Shown: positions 36,658 through 47,558, counted from the stretch's first letter. The stretch: 64,000 nt of DNA from Chlorobium sp. (GCA_005862225.1 SZXV01000002.1:558001-622000); one strand, 5' to 3'. The notes: generated by a model from the letters alone, not told the origin. Translations and numbers: made by a program.

Positions 36658-38040
36658 TCAGAGAAGAATCCCCCCTAACAGAAGCGATGCGACGCTGAAG
36701 TAAATAACAATTCCGGTGACGTCAACAAGTGTTGCAACAAACGGTGCCGAAGAGACTGCCGGGTCGAGGCCAAGCCGTTTCAGCAGCAAAGGGAGCATTG
36801 AGCCAGTCAAAGTGCCGAAAAGCACAATTCCCACCAAAGAGAGGCCTATGGTCAAGGCAATGAAAAACCATTGGGTGTTCATATGGCCGAGGGCCATCGC
36901 CCAAAGGATTACCCTTACGATACCGATAGAACCGAGAATACATCCAAGCGCCAGCCCTGAGGCAAGTTCACGGCGCATCACTTTCCACCAGTCACCAATG
37001 CTGATCTCTCCAAGTGAGAGAGAACGGATGATCAGCGAGGCTGCCTGTGAACCGGAGTTTCCTCCGCTCGACATGATCAGGGGTATAAAGGTTGCCAGAA
37101 CAATAGCTTTTGCCATCTCATCCTGGAAATATGCCATGGCTGAGGCGGTAAGCATCTCCCCGACAAAAAGAATAACCAGCCAGCCAGCCCGTTTTTTTAT
37201 AAGCTGGGGTATTGGCAGGTCAATGTAGGGCTCTTCAAGCGCTTCAATACCGCCGAATTTCTGGATATCTTCAGTCTCCTCCTCTTCTGCCACGTCGAGC
37301 ATATCATCCACAGTAACAACACCGATCAGGTAGCCGTTTGAGTCGACCACCGGAAGCGCAACCGTGTCGTAACGCTTGAAGGCATCAAGCGCATCTGCCT
37401 GGTCTTGTGCAGCAGTCAGGGTGATCATCTTGTCTTCGTCAATAATCTCACTCACCTTTTTTTCAGGCGCGGAGAGCAGGAGCGTTCTTGCCAGCAGTTC
37501 ACCCTTGAGTTTGCCGATGTCGTCCACGACATAGATGACGTTCAGGGTTTCGCTCTCATGGCCGTAGGTGCGGATGTAGTCGAGTACCTGATTGATATCC
37601 CAGTCTTTTTTGACACTGAGGTAGTCGGGCGACATGAGTCGTCCAACACTCCCTTCTGCGTATGCAAGCAGCGTTTTTGCAATTTTGAACTCTTTGAAAG
37701 AGAGCAGTTTCAACAACTCCTGTACAACGGTGCCCGGCAGCTCTTCAAGCAGCGCGGTACGGTCATCTGCCGACATGCTGTTGAGAATGTGGGTAACATG
37801 CTTTTTGGTCAGCGCAGTCAGAAGGTTCTGCTGAGAGTCAAAATCAATGTATTCAAAGGTTTCGGTTGCAAGATCTTTTGGCAGCAACCGAAAAAGAATT
37901 GCCTGTTCATGTTCAGGAAGATCGGAGATCAGCTCGGCCAGGTCAACCGGCAGCCAGTCGTTGAACAGTCTTTGGAGCGCGCTGAAGTTGCGTTGTTCGA
38001 TCAGTTCCCTGATTTCCGGTAATATTGGGTTTCCGATCAT
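36658..38040 (-). CDS. mgtE: Magnesium transporter MgtE
   Basis: 460 residues from the ATG at 38040; an in-frame TTG at 38082 would add 14 residues. The cytoplasmic N domain (helical repeats such as [20 protein letters not shown]) is followed by a CBS pair with [21 protein letters not shown] and [22 protein letters not shown]. The five-helix pore domain has the conserved [20 protein letters not shown] in helix 2 and an Asp in [13 protein letters not shown] lining the ion path. The N and CBS domains gate the channel by sensing intracellular Mg2+. Confidence 0.94.
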   Translation of the reverse strand: MIGNPILPEIRELIEQRNFSALQRLFNDWLPVDLAELISDLPEHEQAILFRLLPKDLATETFEYIDFDSQQNLLTALTKKHVTHILNSMSADDRTALLEELPGTVVQELLKLLSFKEFKIAKTLLAYAEGSVGRLMSPDYLSVKKDWDINQVLDYIRTYGHESETLNVIYVVDDIGKLKGELLARTLLLSAPEKKVSEIIDEDKMITLTAAQDQADALDAFKRYDTVALPVVDSNGYLIGVVTVDDMLDVAEEEETEDIQKFGGIEALEEPYIDLPIPQLIKKRAGWLVILFVGEMLTASAMAYFQDEMAKAIVLATFIPLIMSSGGNSGSQAASLIIRSLSLGEISIGDWWKVMRRELASGLALGCILGSIGIVRVILWAMALGHMNTQWFFIALTIGLSLVGIVLFGTLTGSMLPLLLKRLGLDPAVSSAPFVATLVDVTGIVIYFSVASLLLGGILL

Positions 38041-38147
38041 GAAAGGAGACGTTGCGTGAGGGTTAAGACGACTTCCTGACAAAAATTACTCTGCCCCAAA
38101 AAGAGTTATTTTCCGGAACTTTCCAATAAGCTTTTCTTTTTTTTCAA

Positions 38148-38738
38148 TCATGTAACCTTGCCTTTCGAGACATGCGGATTATTGAGAATGAATTTTCGCC
38201 ATGGCAGCTCCCGGCTTCTTGAAATTCCAATTCTGCAACTGGTGCCTGACAACTCTTTTGGCAGAGGGGGAGCATCTTCCAAATAGAACTCTTCACCAAA
38301 AAGATTTTTTCCATTGCAACTGCTGTCGAGAGCAAGAGCCCTGGCAAGTTTTCCAGGTCCGCTCATAAGATTGGTGAAAATGGCGGTTCCTCTTTGTTCC
38401 TGCATAAATTGCAACCCTTCAACCGGCTCCATTCCTCTTATCAGTACCGCTCCTGCGCTGTTTTCAGGCTCGCTGACAATATTGAGCATATAATGGCTTC
38501 CATAGGTAAAATAGACATACATGGTGCCGGGTGCGCTGAACATCATCTGGTTTCTTGCAGTTTTGCCTCGCCACGCATGGCTGGCTTCGTCATGCTGGCC
38601 GCAATAGGCCTCTGTTTCAACAATCCTTCCTTTCAGGCAGATATTTCCCGGCAGGATGCGGACAAATATCTTTCCCAGCAGTTTTTCAGCAAGTTCAAGT
38701 GTCGGTGTTTCATAGAATTGTTTTTCCAGTCTTTCCAT
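38148..38738 (-). CDS. mpg: 3-methyladenine DNA glycosylase (AAG/MPG family)
   Basis: 196 residues. The family blocks are [37 protein letters not shown] with the catalytic Glu, [18 protein letters not shown] and [12 protein letters not shown]. It removes alkylated purines such as 3-methyladenine and also hypoxanthine in some members. Divergent from the chromosomal parA gene, sharing a 96-base control region. Confidence 0.93.
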   Translation of the reverse strand: MERLEKQFYETPTLELAEKLLGKIFVRILPGNICLKGRIVETEAYCGQHDEASHAWRGKTARNQMMFSAPGTMYVYFTYGSHYMLNIVSEPENSAGAVLIRGMEPVEGLQFMQEQRGTAIFTNLMSGPGKLARALALDSSCNGKNLFGEEFYLEDAPPLPKELSGTSCRIGISRSRELPWRKFILNNPHVSKGKVT

Positions 38739-38754
38739 GAAGCAAGATTAATAT

Positions 38755-38782
38755 TTGTAATGGTTGCTGTAAGTATTATAAT
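38755..38782 (+). promoter_or_regulatory. Possible promoter of chromosomal parA
   Basis: TTGTAA (38755-38760), a 16-base spacer and a perfect TATAAT (38777-38782), 52 bases before the parA start, within the mpg/parA divergent gap. By eye only. Confidence 0.45.
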
Positions 38783-38834
38783 GTATCAGGATATGATAAA
38801 ACTTTCAACTGCTGAAAATTTCCCTGGTTAGTAC

Positions 38835-39632
38835 ATGGGCAGAGTTATTGCGATTGCAAACCAGAAGGGTGGGGTTGGAAAAACAACCACTTCTGTCAAT
38901 ATAGCGGCCTCTATTGCTATTTCTGAGTTCAGGACATTGCTTATAGATATTGATCCCCAGGCCAATGCCACCTCCGGTTTTGGTCTCGAAATCGGAGATG
39001 AGATTGATAATACTTTTTACCAGGTGATGGTAAAAGGCGGGAACATACAGGATGCCATCAAATCCTCCAGTCTGGAGTATCTTGATGTTCTTCCATCCAA
39101 CGTCAATCTTGTCGGGATGGAGGTCGAGCTGGTCAATATGCGGGAACGCGAGTATGTGATGCAGAAAGCGCTCAAGGGTATTCGCGATCTTTACGATTAC
39201 ATCATTATCGATTGTCCGCCCTCGCTCGGGCTGATCACCCTTAATTCACTGACTGCGGCAGATTCCGTGCTTATTCCCGTTCAGGCGGAATATTATGCGC
39301 TTGAAGGTCTGGGAAAACTGCTGAACACCATCAGTATCGTCCGCAAGCATCTCAATCCAAAACTGGAAATCGAAGGGGTTCTGGTGACCATGTACGATGC
39401 GCGGCTTCGTCTTGCATCGCAGGTTGCCGAAGAGGTTAAAAAGTTTTTCAAGGACAAGGTGTACAAGACCTATATCCGCAGGAATGTAAGGTTGTCGGAG
39501 GCGCCCAGTCACGGAAAACCGGCGTTGCTGTACGATGCCCAGTGTATTGGATCGAAAGACTATCTTGACCTGGCTCAGGAGATTTTTGAGAGGGATGGCA
39601 ATATTAAAAAATTTACGGTACGGCAGCCATAG
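38835..39632 (+). CDS. parA: Chromosome-partitioning ATPase ParA (Soj)
   Basis: 265 residues. It opens [20 protein letters not shown] (deviant Walker A), with [18 protein letters not shown] as the A' motif and [18 protein letters not shown] as Walker B, and [19 protein letters not shown] near the end, a block typical of chromosomal Soj. With ParB it segregates the origin region and regulates DnaA in well-studied bacteria. 24 bases separate it from parB. Confidence 0.95.
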   Translation: MGRVIAIANQKGGVGKTTTSVNIAASIAISEFRTLLIDIDPQANATSGFGLEIGDEIDNTFYQVMVKGGNIQDAIKSSSLEYLDVLPSNVNLVGMEVELVNMREREYVMQKALKGIRDLYDYIIIDCPPSLGLITLNSLTAADSVLIPVQAEYYALEGLGKLLNTISIVRKHLNPKLEIEGVLVTMYDARLRLASQVAEEVKKFFKDKVYKTYIRRNVRLSEAPSHGKPALLYDAQCIGSKDYLDLAQEIFERDGNIKKFTVRQP

Positions 39633-39656
39633 CTGACCGGTAAGCTGATGGGTGAT

Positions 39657-40550
39657 ATGTCTAAAAACGCATTGGGAAGAGGCCTGAAAGCACTTATTCC
39701 TGATCAAGGTTTTGTCTCTGTTACGCAACAGGATGAGGCACTGGAACTCTCCCGGGATGGGGGGATTGGCACGTTGCCTGTTGCCAAAATACATGCAAAC
39801 CCGTTTCAGCCACGCAAGGAGTTTGATGAAACCGCCCTTGAAGAGTTGAAAAACTCGATTGTTGAAAACGGGGTTATTCAGCCGGTTACCGTGTGCAGGG
39901 ATGGCGAAGGCTATCAGCTCATCAGTGGAGAACGTCGGCTTCGGGCAGTGACGCTGGCCGGTTTCAAGTTTATTCCAGCCTATATTATTGAGGCGCATGA
40001 CGATTCGACCAAGCTTGAGCTTGCTCTTATTGAGAATATTCAGCGTGAAGATCTCAATGCCATTGAGGTTGCGCTTGCCCTCAAAAGCCTGACGACCAAG
40101 TGCAATCTGTCGCAGGAGGAGATAGCACAGAAGGTGGGCAAAAACCGCTCGACCGTCAGCAATTTCCTTCGCCTTCTCAAGCTGCCGCTTCAGATTCAGG
40201 ACAGTATCAGAAACCGGGAGATCTCTTCAGGACATGCACGTGCGCTTATTAATCTCCCCAGTGAACAGCAGCAGGTGAAGGTATGGAAGCAGATTCTCGG
40301 CAATCAGCTTTCGGTTCGTCAGACGGAGGCGCTGGTGAACCGCATGTTCAAGGATCAGTCGTCAAAACCTGTGCGACCAGCCTCTTCGGAACGCTCTTCG
40401 CACCTTGTCGAGCTTGAGTCTGTGTTGAGGAATAATCTTGCGACCAAGGTCCGTATTGTTGAAAAAAAAGAGGGCAAAGGTGAGATACATATCCAGTATT
40501 TCTCACACGATGATCTTGACAGGCTTCTTGAAATCATGCGTCGCGACTGA
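39657..40550 (+). CDS. parB: Chromosome-partitioning protein ParB (Spo0J)
   Basis: 297 residues from the ATG at 39657 (MSKNALGRGLKALIPD); an ATG three codons earlier is equally possible. The N-terminal CTPase domain has IHANPFQPRKEFDE and the GERR box in YQLISGERRLRAVTLAGF, then LALIENIQREDLNAIE. The helix-turn-helix is NLSQEEIAQKVGKNRSTVSN, followed by ISSGHARALINL and a C-terminal dimerisation region. It loads at parS sites and slides as a CTP-bound clamp. I did not find a consensus parS 16-mer by eye nearby. Confidence 0.95.
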   Translation: MSKNALGRGLKALIPDQGFVSVTQQDEALELSRDGGIGTLPVAKIHANPFQPRKEFDETALEELKNSIVENGVIQPVTVCRDGEGYQLISGERRLRAVTLAGFKFIPAYIIEAHDDSTKLELALIENIQREDLNAIEVALALKSLTTKCNLSQEEIAQKVGKNRSTVSNFLRLLKLPLQIQDSIRNREISSGHARALINLPSEQQQVKVWKQILGNQLSVRQTEALVNRMFKDQSSKPVRPASSERSSHLVELESVLRNNLATKVRIVEKKEGKGEIHIQYFSHDDLDRLLEIMRRD

Positions 40551-40588
40551 GTTGCCGCAGTGTTAAGGAAAAATTACAATAACTGAAG

Positions 40589-41332
40589 ATGAGGTTTACT
40601 CTTGTAGGAAATGGGCGAATGGGTCAGCAGGTCGCGATGGTGATCGCCCAATCGGGCCATGAAACGGCCGCCGCTCTTGATATAAACGCGACGATATCTC
40701 CTGAAGTTTTTCAGGGAAGCGATGCCATCATAGATTTTACGGTACGAGAGGCGTTTCTGGCCAATCTTCCGGCCATGCTTGCGTCGGGAGTGCCTGTTGT
40801 TGTGGGTACCACGGGGTGGGATGATGCGAAGGAAGAGGTGAAACGGCAACTTTCGGAGGCAGGCGGGTCGCTGCTCTATTCAGCAAATTTTTCACTTGGG
40901 GTCAACATCTTTTTGCGCACCGTCCGTGAAGCGGCGAGGCTTATCGCTCCGTTTGCACAGTTCGATATTGCCTTTGCGGAGCAGCATCATACCGGAAAGG
41001 CTGACTTTCCAAGTGGTACGGCACTGAGGGCGGCTGACATGATTCTCTCCGCCAACAGCCGCAAGAAGACAGTTGTGAGGGAGTTATCAGACGATAAAAA
41101 GCTTGCACAAGATGAACTGCAGGTTGCCTCACTGAGGCTTGGCAGCGTTTTTGGCAAACACTCAGCGTTTATTGATTCGGAAGCCGATGAAATTGTGATT
41201 GCCCATACAGCCAAAAATCGCTCCGGTTTTGCCGCTGGCGCCGTTGAAGCGGCCGCATGGCTTGCCGGGCGCCACAAAACAGCTCCGGGTTTCTATACGA
41301 TGGAGGATTTTCTTGATGAGAAGTTTTCCTGA
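40589..41332 (+). CDS. dapB: 4-hydroxy-tetrahydrodipicolinate reductase
   Basis: 247 residues. [19 protein letters not shown] is the nucleotide-binding loop, VVVGTTGW follows, and the signature [20 protein letters not shown] holds the substrate-binding His and Lys residues. It catalyses the second committed step to diaminopimelate and lysine, using NAD(P)H. At 247 residues it is slightly shorter than the E. coli enzyme. 38 bases behind parB and 5 before the membrane protein gene. Confidence 0.95.
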   Translation: MRFTLVGNGRMGQQVAMVIAQSGHETAAALDINATISPEVFQGSDAIIDFTVREAFLANLPAMLASGVPVVVGTTGWDDAKEEVKRQLSEAGGSLLYSANFSLGVNIFLRTVREAARLIAPFAQFDIAFAEQHHTGKADFPSGTALRAADMILSANSRKKTVVRELSDDKKLAQDELQVASLRLGSVFGKHSAFIDSEADEIVIAHTAKNRSGFAAGAVEAAAWLAGRHKTAPGFYTMEDFLDEKFS

Positions 41333-41337
41333 GGATT

Positions 41338-41883
41338 ATGGCTGCTGAAAAACCGGTTCAATCTCTTTTACCACTTGAGGGTACATTCTACGCTGTCCGG
41401 CTTGGTGCCATACTGATACTGCTGTCGACAACGGTTCCTTATCTGATGCTGCTGAATGGATTTCTTTTTGCGGGTATTTTTCTTGCGGGTGTGGTGGCGC
41501 TTCATAAGACCATTCTGCGTTTTCAGGTCGCGCTGACCTTCAGGGAGGCTTTTGTTCTTGGTTGCATGGTTGGTTTTGCCGGTGGTGTACTCTCAGAAGC
41601 TGTCAGTTTTTTTCTTATTGGATTGTTTCACTACAGGCCGGAAAGAGAAACTCTTGTTTTTGTTATAGATAAAGCATTTGAAATGGCAAAGGGACGCCCG
41701 GATATGCTGGAGCAACTTCAACCATTGGTTGTCATGAAAAAACAGGTTCTTGAGCCCTTATCGTTAACTTTTGTTGATCTCCTGATGAATATCACTGTTG
41801 CCGGCACTTTTTATGCGCCAATAACCGGTCTTGGCGGGGCCTATGCGGTGCGCAGACTCAAGCGTCGTGTGGCGAGAGGCTGA
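41338..41883 (+). CDS. DUF4199-like membrane protein
   Basis: 181 residues with four hydrophobic segments (LGAILILLSTTVPYLMLLNG, LFAGIFLAGVVAL, FVLGCMVGFAGGVLSEAVSFF, and a last one around residues 145-170). RFQVALTFREAFVLGCMVGFAGG resembles the conserved centre of DUF4199 proteins common in Bacteroidetes/Chlorobi, of unknown role. Convergent with menE, one base between the stop codons. Confidence 0.7.
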   Translation: MAAEKPVQSLLPLEGTFYAVRLGAILILLSTTVPYLMLLNGFLFAGIFLAGVVALHKTILRFQVALTFREAFVLGCMVGFAGGVLSEAVSFFLIGLFHYRPERETLVFVIDKAFEMAKGRPDMLEQLQPLVVMKKQVLEPLSLTFVDLLMNITVAGTFYAPITGLGGAYAVRRLKRRVARG

Positions 41884-41884
41884 G

Positions 41885-43342
41885 TCAGGTGAGGCCTGTA
41901 TTTGCAAGATGCTTATAAAAGTTGCGGTTGGTTTTCTGTGATCCCGGCAGTGTTTCCCATTCATTCACCCGATAGTAGTGTATCGGGCTTTTCAGTTTTC
42001 CGGCTATGGAGTGCATGGCTTTGGTGAGCGTGACCTCATCGGGTATATTCTCCTCAATAGTTTTGATGAATGCCACCGGACGTTGGCCATATTCATCATC
42101 ATTTACCGGGACGACAAGCGCTTCAACAACTCCGTTAATCTCCATCAGCGCCTTCTCAATCTCTTCAGGATGAATATTTTCTCCCCCTGAAATGAACATG
42201 TTATCTTGTCTTCCCGCGACGGTGATGGTCTTGTCATCCGCAATAGTTCCGATATCCGAGGTGTGGAACCACCCTTCCTGATCAGTTTGAGGCTCGATTT
42301 TTCCCTCCATGAGGTATCCCTGAAACAGACAGGCTCCCTTTACCACTATTTCTCCATCTTTTAAAACCTTAAGCTCGCGGTAGGGAAGCAATTTGCCGCT
42401 GTTCTCCTGAATGCCTTGTATCGGTGCCGGTGAGGTTGCAATCTGTGAACTCATTTCGGTTGATCCGTAGCTCAGGTAGAGCGGAATATGCTGCCTTACG
42501 GCCTCTTCAATGAGTGATTTTGGCGCTGAGCTGCCACCAAGCAGCACGGCTTTCATCGTTTGCAGTCGCGCTGTGCTTGCCTTGTCTGCAAGCAGGCGGT
42601 AAAGCTGGGTCGGAACAACAGAAAGATGGGTCAGCGGAAAGTTTTGCAGTGACTGTCCGAGAGATTCATCCGGGTTGCCAAGAGCAAGTGCGCCCCCTGA
42701 GATGAGCGATCGGAAGAGGAGAGAGTAACCGCCGATATGGAAAATCGGCAGCGAAAGCAGCCAGCAATCGCCAGCGCCGAATGGAATATTTTCATTGGAG
42801 CCGAGTGCGCTGTACCAGTGGTTGGCAAAACTGTGAACAGCCGCTTTTGGTGCGCCTGAGCTTGCGGAGGTGTGGATAATGGTGACGGGCTGATTCATTT
42901 TTTCCACGCTTTCGTCAATGGAAAGCGCGGCGTTGTCAGGTATTGAAATTGGTGCATCAAGAGCGGTGTTCTGCGAGTCTAAGTCAAGTATTGAAGAGAT
43001 TGTTGTTGTGTTCATGCCTTGAAAGGGCTCTTTTGCTGATGTCAGTACCAGACCGGGATTCAGTTTTTCAAGCGTTTTGCAGATCAGATGTTCTGGAAAA
43101 CGGTTGTTCAATGGTGCAGCAATGATGCCCGCTTTCAGCAAACCAAAAAGCAGCATCACCAGTTCCATGGAGTTTGGTGAGACTATAGCAACAATCTCAC
43201 CGGAGCGAATGCCTCTGCTCCTGAGACGGCTTGCAATGGCACCAGCTATGGAATTGCATTCGTTGAACGAGAGGGTTCCGTTAGCTCTATGCAATGCCGG
43301 AGCGTCGCCGAAAAGATAGCCGGCACGGGTTACAATGTCCAT
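41885..43342 (-). CDS. menE: o-Succinylbenzoate-CoA ligase
   Basis: 485 residues of the acyl-CoA-synthetase (ANL) fold. The P-loop reads IIHTSASSGAPKAAVHSF (usual TSGTTG-x-PK slightly altered), then YLSYGSTEMSSQ, WFHTSDIGTI and VAGRQDNMFISGGENIHPEEIE, with the C-terminal catalytic Lys in LPGSQKTNRN. It activates o-succinylbenzoate for ring closure by MenB. The start overlaps the menC stop by 13 bases, last gene of the men operon. Confidence 0.93.
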   Translation of the reverse strand: MDIVTRAGYLFGDAPALHRANGTLSFNECNSIAGAIASRLRSRGIRSGEIVAIVSPNSMELVMLLFGLLKAGIIAAPLNNRFPEHLICKTLEKLNPGLVLTSAKEPFQGMNTTTISSILDLDSQNTALDAPISIPDNAALSIDESVEKMNQPVTIIHTSASSGAPKAAVHSFANHWYSALGSNENIPFGAGDCWLLSLPIFHIGGYSLLFRSLISGGALALGNPDESLGQSLQNFPLTHLSVVPTQLYRLLADKASTARLQTMKAVLLGGSSAPKSLIEEAVRQHIPLYLSYGSTEMSSQIATSPAPIQGIQENSGKLLPYRELKVLKDGEIVVKGACLFQGYLMEGKIEPQTDQEGWFHTSDIGTIADDKTITVAGRQDNMFISGGENIHPEEIEKALMEINGVVEALVVPVNDDEYGQRPVAFIKTIEENIPDEVTLTKAMHSIAGKLKSPIHYYRVNEWETLPGSQKTNRNFYKHLANTGLT

Positions 43343-44403
43343 AAAGACGTGCGCCGAAGGCTTCTCTGATTGACCTTAACCCCATCCCGATAGAGCTTTT
43401 GCGGATCAAGCAGGGCGTTCTCGGCTCCAAACGGAGTCTCAAGCAGGTCATGTTGCAGGTAGCGGTAAGTGTCGAGGCCACATGCGGCAGGTTTTGTGGA
43501 GGTTGAGGCTGCCAGCCATGTGTAAAAGCTCAGGCTGATACCGCTTTCAAACGCGGAGCTGAATACAGCAAGCAGATTTTTTTTGCAGGCATATCGGGCC
43601 AATTCCAGAGCGACAAAGATTCCGCCCAGGCGGTTTGGTTTCAGGATCAGTGCAGCAAGAGATTCCACCGGAATCTTGAAGAGGAGATCCGGTTTTTGCC
43701 AAAGGGTTTCGTCGAGCGCCGAATGGAGAGCTGTTTTGGCGTAAAACTCACCAATACATTCCGCCTGTTGCAGAGGCTCTTCGATATAGGCAACGCTTCC
43801 CGGAGGAATATTTTTTGCAAAATCTACGGCTTTATCCAGCGACAGCGACTGGTTGGCATCAAGCCGAAGCTCAATATGGTTGCCAAAGGTGTTATGCAGG
43901 GCATGAATGCTTTTGATGGCGTTTCCGGTATTACTCGCTGTGATTTTCAGCTTGAAGGTGCGGTATCCAAGAGCAAAATATTGCTCTGCCCGCTGCATAA
44001 TCAGTGCGGTATCACCAAAGAGCAGCGCATTGACAGGTACATGTTCAAAAACCGCAATCGTTTCGGAAAATGAAGGAAAAGCCCCTGAAATGGCAGAATC
44101 AAGGTTTATCATTGCCATTTCAAGTCCTGTGCGTACCGAAGGATACAGTCCTTCCGGCAAACTATTGTGGTTCGTAATGCCTCGTTTTGAAAGCAGCTCA
44201 ACAAGCTGCGTCTCTGCCTGCTCAAGGGTTTCACTATGCAGTCCCGGAAGAGGGGCTATCTCACCATAAGCGACGTAGCTCTCTTCTGCGGTTTTCAGCG
44301 CAATGATGATACCATCCCGGTGCACGAGTCGTTGCCGTTTTACGGTGATTGGCTCGGTGAAAGGGATGGTATATCGATAGAGAACAACATGCGAAGCGTT
44401 CAA
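43330..44403 (-). CDS. menC: o-Succinylbenzoate synthase
   Basis: 357 residues of the enolase superfamily (MLE subgroup). The barrel carries [12 protein letters not shown] (first catalytic Lys region), [12 protein letters not shown] (metal Asp), [11 protein letters not shown] (metal Glu), HSALDETLW (third metal-ligand region) and [13 protein letters not shown] (second catalytic Lys). It dehydrates SHCHC to o-succinylbenzoate. Four-base overlap with menB upstream. Confidence 0.93.
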   Translation of the reverse strand: MNASHVVLYRYTIPFTEPITVKRQRLVHRDGIIIALKTAEESYVAYGEIAPLPGLHSETLEQAETQLVELLSKRGITNHNSLPEGLYPSVRTGLEMAMINLDSAISGAFPSFSETIAVFEHVPVNALLFGDTALIMQRAEQYFALGYRTFKLKITASNTGNAIKSIHALHNTFGNHIELRLDANQSLSLDKAVDFAKNIPPGSVAYIEEPLQQAECIGEFYAKTALHSALDETLWQKPDLLFKIPVESLAALILKPNRLGGIFVALELARYACKKNLLAVFSSAFESGISLSFYTWLAASTSTKPAACGLDTYRYLQHDLLETPFGAENALLDPQKLYRDGVKVNQRSLRRTSLWTL

Positions 44404-45221
44404 GGTCGTTTTGGAAATTTGTTGAAATCGGGTTTCCGTTTTTCTACAAAGGCGTTTCTTCCCTCCTGTCCCTCTTCACTCATATAATAGAGCATTGTGG
44501 CATTTCCTGCAAGCTCCTGCAATCCGGATTGTCCATCACAATCGGCATTAAGAGCCGATTTCAGGCAGCGAATGGCAAGTGGAGAGTTGGCCAGGATTTC
44601 GCGGCACCACTGGACGGTCTCCTCTTCAAGGCGCTCAAGCGGCACGACGGTGTTTACCAGTCCCATGGCAAGCGCTTCAGCGGCATTGTACTGGCGGCAG
44701 AGGAACCATATTTCGCGTGCCTTTTTCTGACCCACAAGTCGGGCCATGTAGCTTGCGCCCCATCCTCCGTCAAACGAGCCAACCTTTGGGCCGGTCTGGC
44801 CGAAGATGGCGTTTTCCGCTGCAATGGTGAGGTCGCAGAGCATGTGCAGCACGTGGCCGCCGCCGATGGAGTAGCCTGCAACCATCGCAATGACTGGTTT
44901 AGGACAGGTACGGATATCACGCTGGAAGTCGAGAACATTCAGGCGGTTAACCCCTTTGCCGTCAGCATAACCGGCGTTCCCCCTGATTTTCTGGTCGCCT
45001 CCCGAGCAGAATGCCTTCTCTCCCTGACCGGTGAGAATGACAACACCAATTTTCTCATCATTTCTTGCATCCGAAAGGGCGGCCATCATCTCATCGACAG
45101 TCTGCGGACGGAATGCGTTTCTCACCTCCGGGCGGTTGATGGTGATCTTTGCAATGCCTTCCGCTTTATGGTAGAGAATGTCCGTAAAATCACCTGCAGG
45201 TATCCAGTTCACTGTGCTCAT
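44400..45221 (-). CDS. menB: 1,4-Dihydroxy-2-naphthoyl-CoA synthase
   Basis: 273 residues of the crotonase fold. [31 protein letters not shown] (oxyanion hole), [40 protein letters not shown] and the C-terminal [20 protein letters not shown] are all hallmarks of MenB. It closes the second ring of the naphthoquinone. Overlaps menC by four bases and menH by four bases. Confidence 0.96.
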   Translation of the reverse strand: MSTVNWIPAGDFTDILYHKAEGIAKITINRPEVRNAFRPQTVDEMMAALSDARNDEKIGVVILTGQGEKAFCSGGDQKIRGNAGYADGKGVNRLNVLDFQRDIRTCPKPVIAMVAGYSIGGGHVLHMLCDLTIAAENAIFGQTGPKVGSFDGGWGASYMARLVGQKKAREIWFLCRQYNAAEALAMGLVNTVVPLERLEEETVQWCREILANSPLAIRCLKSALNADCDGQSGLQELAGNATMLYYMSEEGQEGRNAFVEKRKPDFNKFPKRP

Positions 45222-46042
45222 TGATTTTTCTTCTCTTGCTGGTTGAAAAAATGCTTCAAACGATCCAGAAACAGGACCCTGTTTTCAAGCTGCAGGGTAT
45301 GGCCGCAATGCGGAAAGATTTCAAGATCGGATTCAGGAGATAACTTAACCATTTGGTGACCAATCTCAACGTAGCGCTCATCTTTTTCTCCCGTAAAAAA
45401 GCTCACCGGCACACTGTTGTTTTTTAACTCTTCCCAGAATGACGGCTGTCGTCCTGTTCCCAAAAGCCTCAACGCCAGAGCGAGGTTCTGAGGGTCGTTG
45501 ATTTTTCTTTCGCTCTCAACCTCTTTGAAGATCGGATGACTTTTGAGTGTGGCGAAGAGAGGCTGTTCATACCAGGCCTCAATAAAACTGGCAAAGCTCC
45601 GTTCAATTTTCCGGGCCACTTTTTCGTCATGCTCCTGCCGGTCGATGCGCTCTTTCTCTGTTTTGATCCCCGGTGAAGCAGAGATGATAACCGCCTTGCT
45701 GAAGAGTTCCGGGTGACGAAGCAGCAGCGCAAGGGCAATACGGCCACCCATCGAATAGCCCACCAGAGAGCAGGGTGTTGAGGCTGATTGGCGCAGGAGA
45801 GCCGCAAGCGCGTCAACGGTCTGGATAAAAAAATCTTCTGGTGGTTGCGTTTGCAGGAGGTTGGCGCTCCCGTGGCCTGGAAGATCAACCATCATGCAGC
45901 AATAGTCGTTCTGAAGCTCCCTCGTCACGGGAAGCCAGTCGCTGCCTGAGCCGAGAAAGCCGTGCAGAAAGACGATGCGCGGCAGGGATGGGTTGCCGAT
46001 GGTGATGGTGTGGAAAGGGATGGCGTTTATGGTTGTTGGCAT
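45218..46042 (-). CDS. menH: SHCHC synthase (MenH), alpha/beta hydrolase
   Basis: 274 residues. [43 protein letters not shown] (nucleophilic Ser in GYSMGG), FTGEKDERY (Asp) and [11 protein letters not shown] (His) form the triad of the MenH family, which eliminates pyruvate from SEPHCHC. It starts the distal part of the men operon, facing the inserted block at 46211-53959. In an uninterrupted operon menD would lie directly upstream. Confidence 0.92.
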   Translation of the reverse strand: MPTTINAIPFHTITIGNPSLPRIVFLHGFLGSGSDWLPVTRELQNDYCCMMVDLPGHGSANLLQTQPPEDFFIQTVDALAALLRQSASTPCSLVGYSMGGRIALALLLRHPELFSKAVIISASPGIKTEKERIDRQEHDEKVARKIERSFASFIEAWYEQPLFATLKSHPIFKEVESERKINDPQNLALALRLLGTGRQPSFWEELKNNSVPVSFFTGEKDERYVEIGHQMVKLSPESDLEIFPHCGHTLQLENRVLFLDRLKHFFNQQEKKNQ

Positions 46043-46210
46043 TGGAAATGGTGTGGATGGTGTTGTGATGTTGATTTGAATAACTTGTTGTATTATTAAT
46101 TTACTATTTTTTCCTCACGGTTTCGTGTGGTCTTGAACCATGATTTAAGGATCATTTGATTGCATGACAGGAGATTGCGAAGTGTTTGTCTAACCGGTAA
46201 ACCTTTATGT

Positions 46211-47479
46211 ATGAAAAAGGTAGCTAACTTCATCAATCATGAATATTACAGAGAAGCGCTTGCTCGCCTCTGTCGTATTGCTCAACGGTCAGCCCACGAC
46301 GAGCGACTTGTGCTTGATGATTGGGAAAAGCTGCATTTGAGTAATTATCACAGCAGTGAGGAAAAAGCTCATACCATCAAGCAGGTAATGGAGCGTTTCG
46401 GTAATGATGCGTTTATCATTTTATCTGATGAAATCGAAAAAGATCCCTTGCTTTGGTTTCAGGCGGTTGATGAACACTGCAATCGCATATTTGGCCCAGA
46501 CAGCATTTTGCCGCATGACAAGATTGATGATGGCGATGGAGAGTCAATAGTGCTTCCGATTTATCCGGGATTCGGTGGCGGTAAACGACGCGAACAATAT
46601 GGAAATACAGCATTTTGGCTTAAGCACCATCGAGTAATTCCGCTCAATGCACCTCTGTCTGTAGCCGAGATTCCACAAGGCTATAAGGATTGGGCAACCC
46701 AACACTTGATTGGTGAAATGGTCAAGATCGCCATTATCCATTTTGCTGACGGGAGTTATCCAATAACCAGAGATAGTTCTATTCAGTCATTTGTCTTCAA
46801 TGACCTGAGTGATGAGGCAATTCGCCTCGAAAAAGCGCTTGAATGCATCCGCGCAGCCAAAAGTGAGGGGGCACATATCCTTGTGATGCCGGAGCTTACG
46901 ATAACCCCGGTAATTCGCTTGAAAATTACCAATAAACTTGATCTTTTGAATGAAAAGGAGGGTGAGAATCATGCCCTTTCAGTTCCTGTCATTGTACTCG
47001 GAAGTTTTCATGAACAGGTTGAGATGGGGTTGCGAAACCATGCAGAGGCGATTCTTGGGCTGGACGGCACTTACCTTTTCGGTTGTGACAAACGTAGATC
47101 TGTCACCTTCAATAATTGCAGGGAAGGTATTGAATGCGCCTCTACGCCATTGACCTGTTTACTGACACCTCTCGGATTAATGGCTATGGCTATCTGCAAG
47201 GATATGTTCGATGGAAAACCAGCCGCAGCTTTGTCTTCACTATCTCCCGACTGGCTGCTGGTTCCGAGCATGAGTGAAAAGCTGAACCCGCATAGAGCGG
47301 CGGCCAAACAATTGCATGATACGGGAGGAACCGTCGTTGCCGTTGCTAATCAGGAGATGCCCGGAATCAAAGGTTATGATCCGGGTTTTGTACATCACGA
47401 AGAACGTGAGGATTGTACAACTGATATGATGTTTGTAACTGTGGCTCGAAAAGATAATCATCTCAGACGCATCAAATAG
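46211..47479 (+). CDS. Nitrilase-superfamily (carbon-nitrogen hydrolase) protein with extra N-terminal domain
   Basis: 422 residues from the ATG at 46211; a TTG at 46160 with AAGGAT seven bases before it is a real alternative and would add 17 residues. Residues 1-170 match nothing I know. From about 172 (VKIAIIHFAD) the nitrilase fold follows, with the Glu-Lys-Cys triad visible: ILVMPELTI (Glu228), FGCDKRRSV (Lys294) and AMAICKDMF (Cys329). The family hydrolyses nitriles, amides or carbamoyl groups. It is the first of three forward-strand genes between menD and menH; no amine or nitrile pathway is near, so a role with the large NTPase downstream is inferred. Confidence 0.8.
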   Translation: MKKVANFINHEYYREALARLCRIAQRSAHDERLVLDDWEKLHLSNYHSSEEKAHTIKQVMERFGNDAFIILSDEIEKDPLLWFQAVDEHCNRIFGPDSILPHDKIDDGDGESIVLPIYPGFGGGKRREQYGNTAFWLKHHRVIPLNAPLSVAEIPQGYKDWATQHLIGEMVKIAIIHFADGSYPITRDSSIQSFVFNDLSDEAIRLEKALECIRAAKSEGAHILVMPELTITPVIRLKITNKLDLLNEKEGENHALSVPVIVLGSFHEQVEMGLRNHAEAILGLDGTYLFGCDKRRSVTFNNCREGIECASTPLTCLLTPLGLMAMAICKDMFDGKPAAALSSLSPDWLLVPSMSEKLNPHRAAAKQLHDTGGTVVAVANQEMPGIKGYDPGFVHHEEREDCTTDMMFVTVARKDNHLRRIK

Positions 47480-47558
47480 TCGCTGTGGAAGAATTTTTTA
47501 TCCATTAAATAATGTTAAATTATTTTTTGAGTCTAAAACCTTAGAACTGTTTAGTATT

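Noticed and set aside
38740-41340. parS site near chromosomal parAB
   Set aside because: No 16-base palindrome like TGTTTCACGTGAAACA was seen by eye in or around the genes; a motif scan would be decisive.
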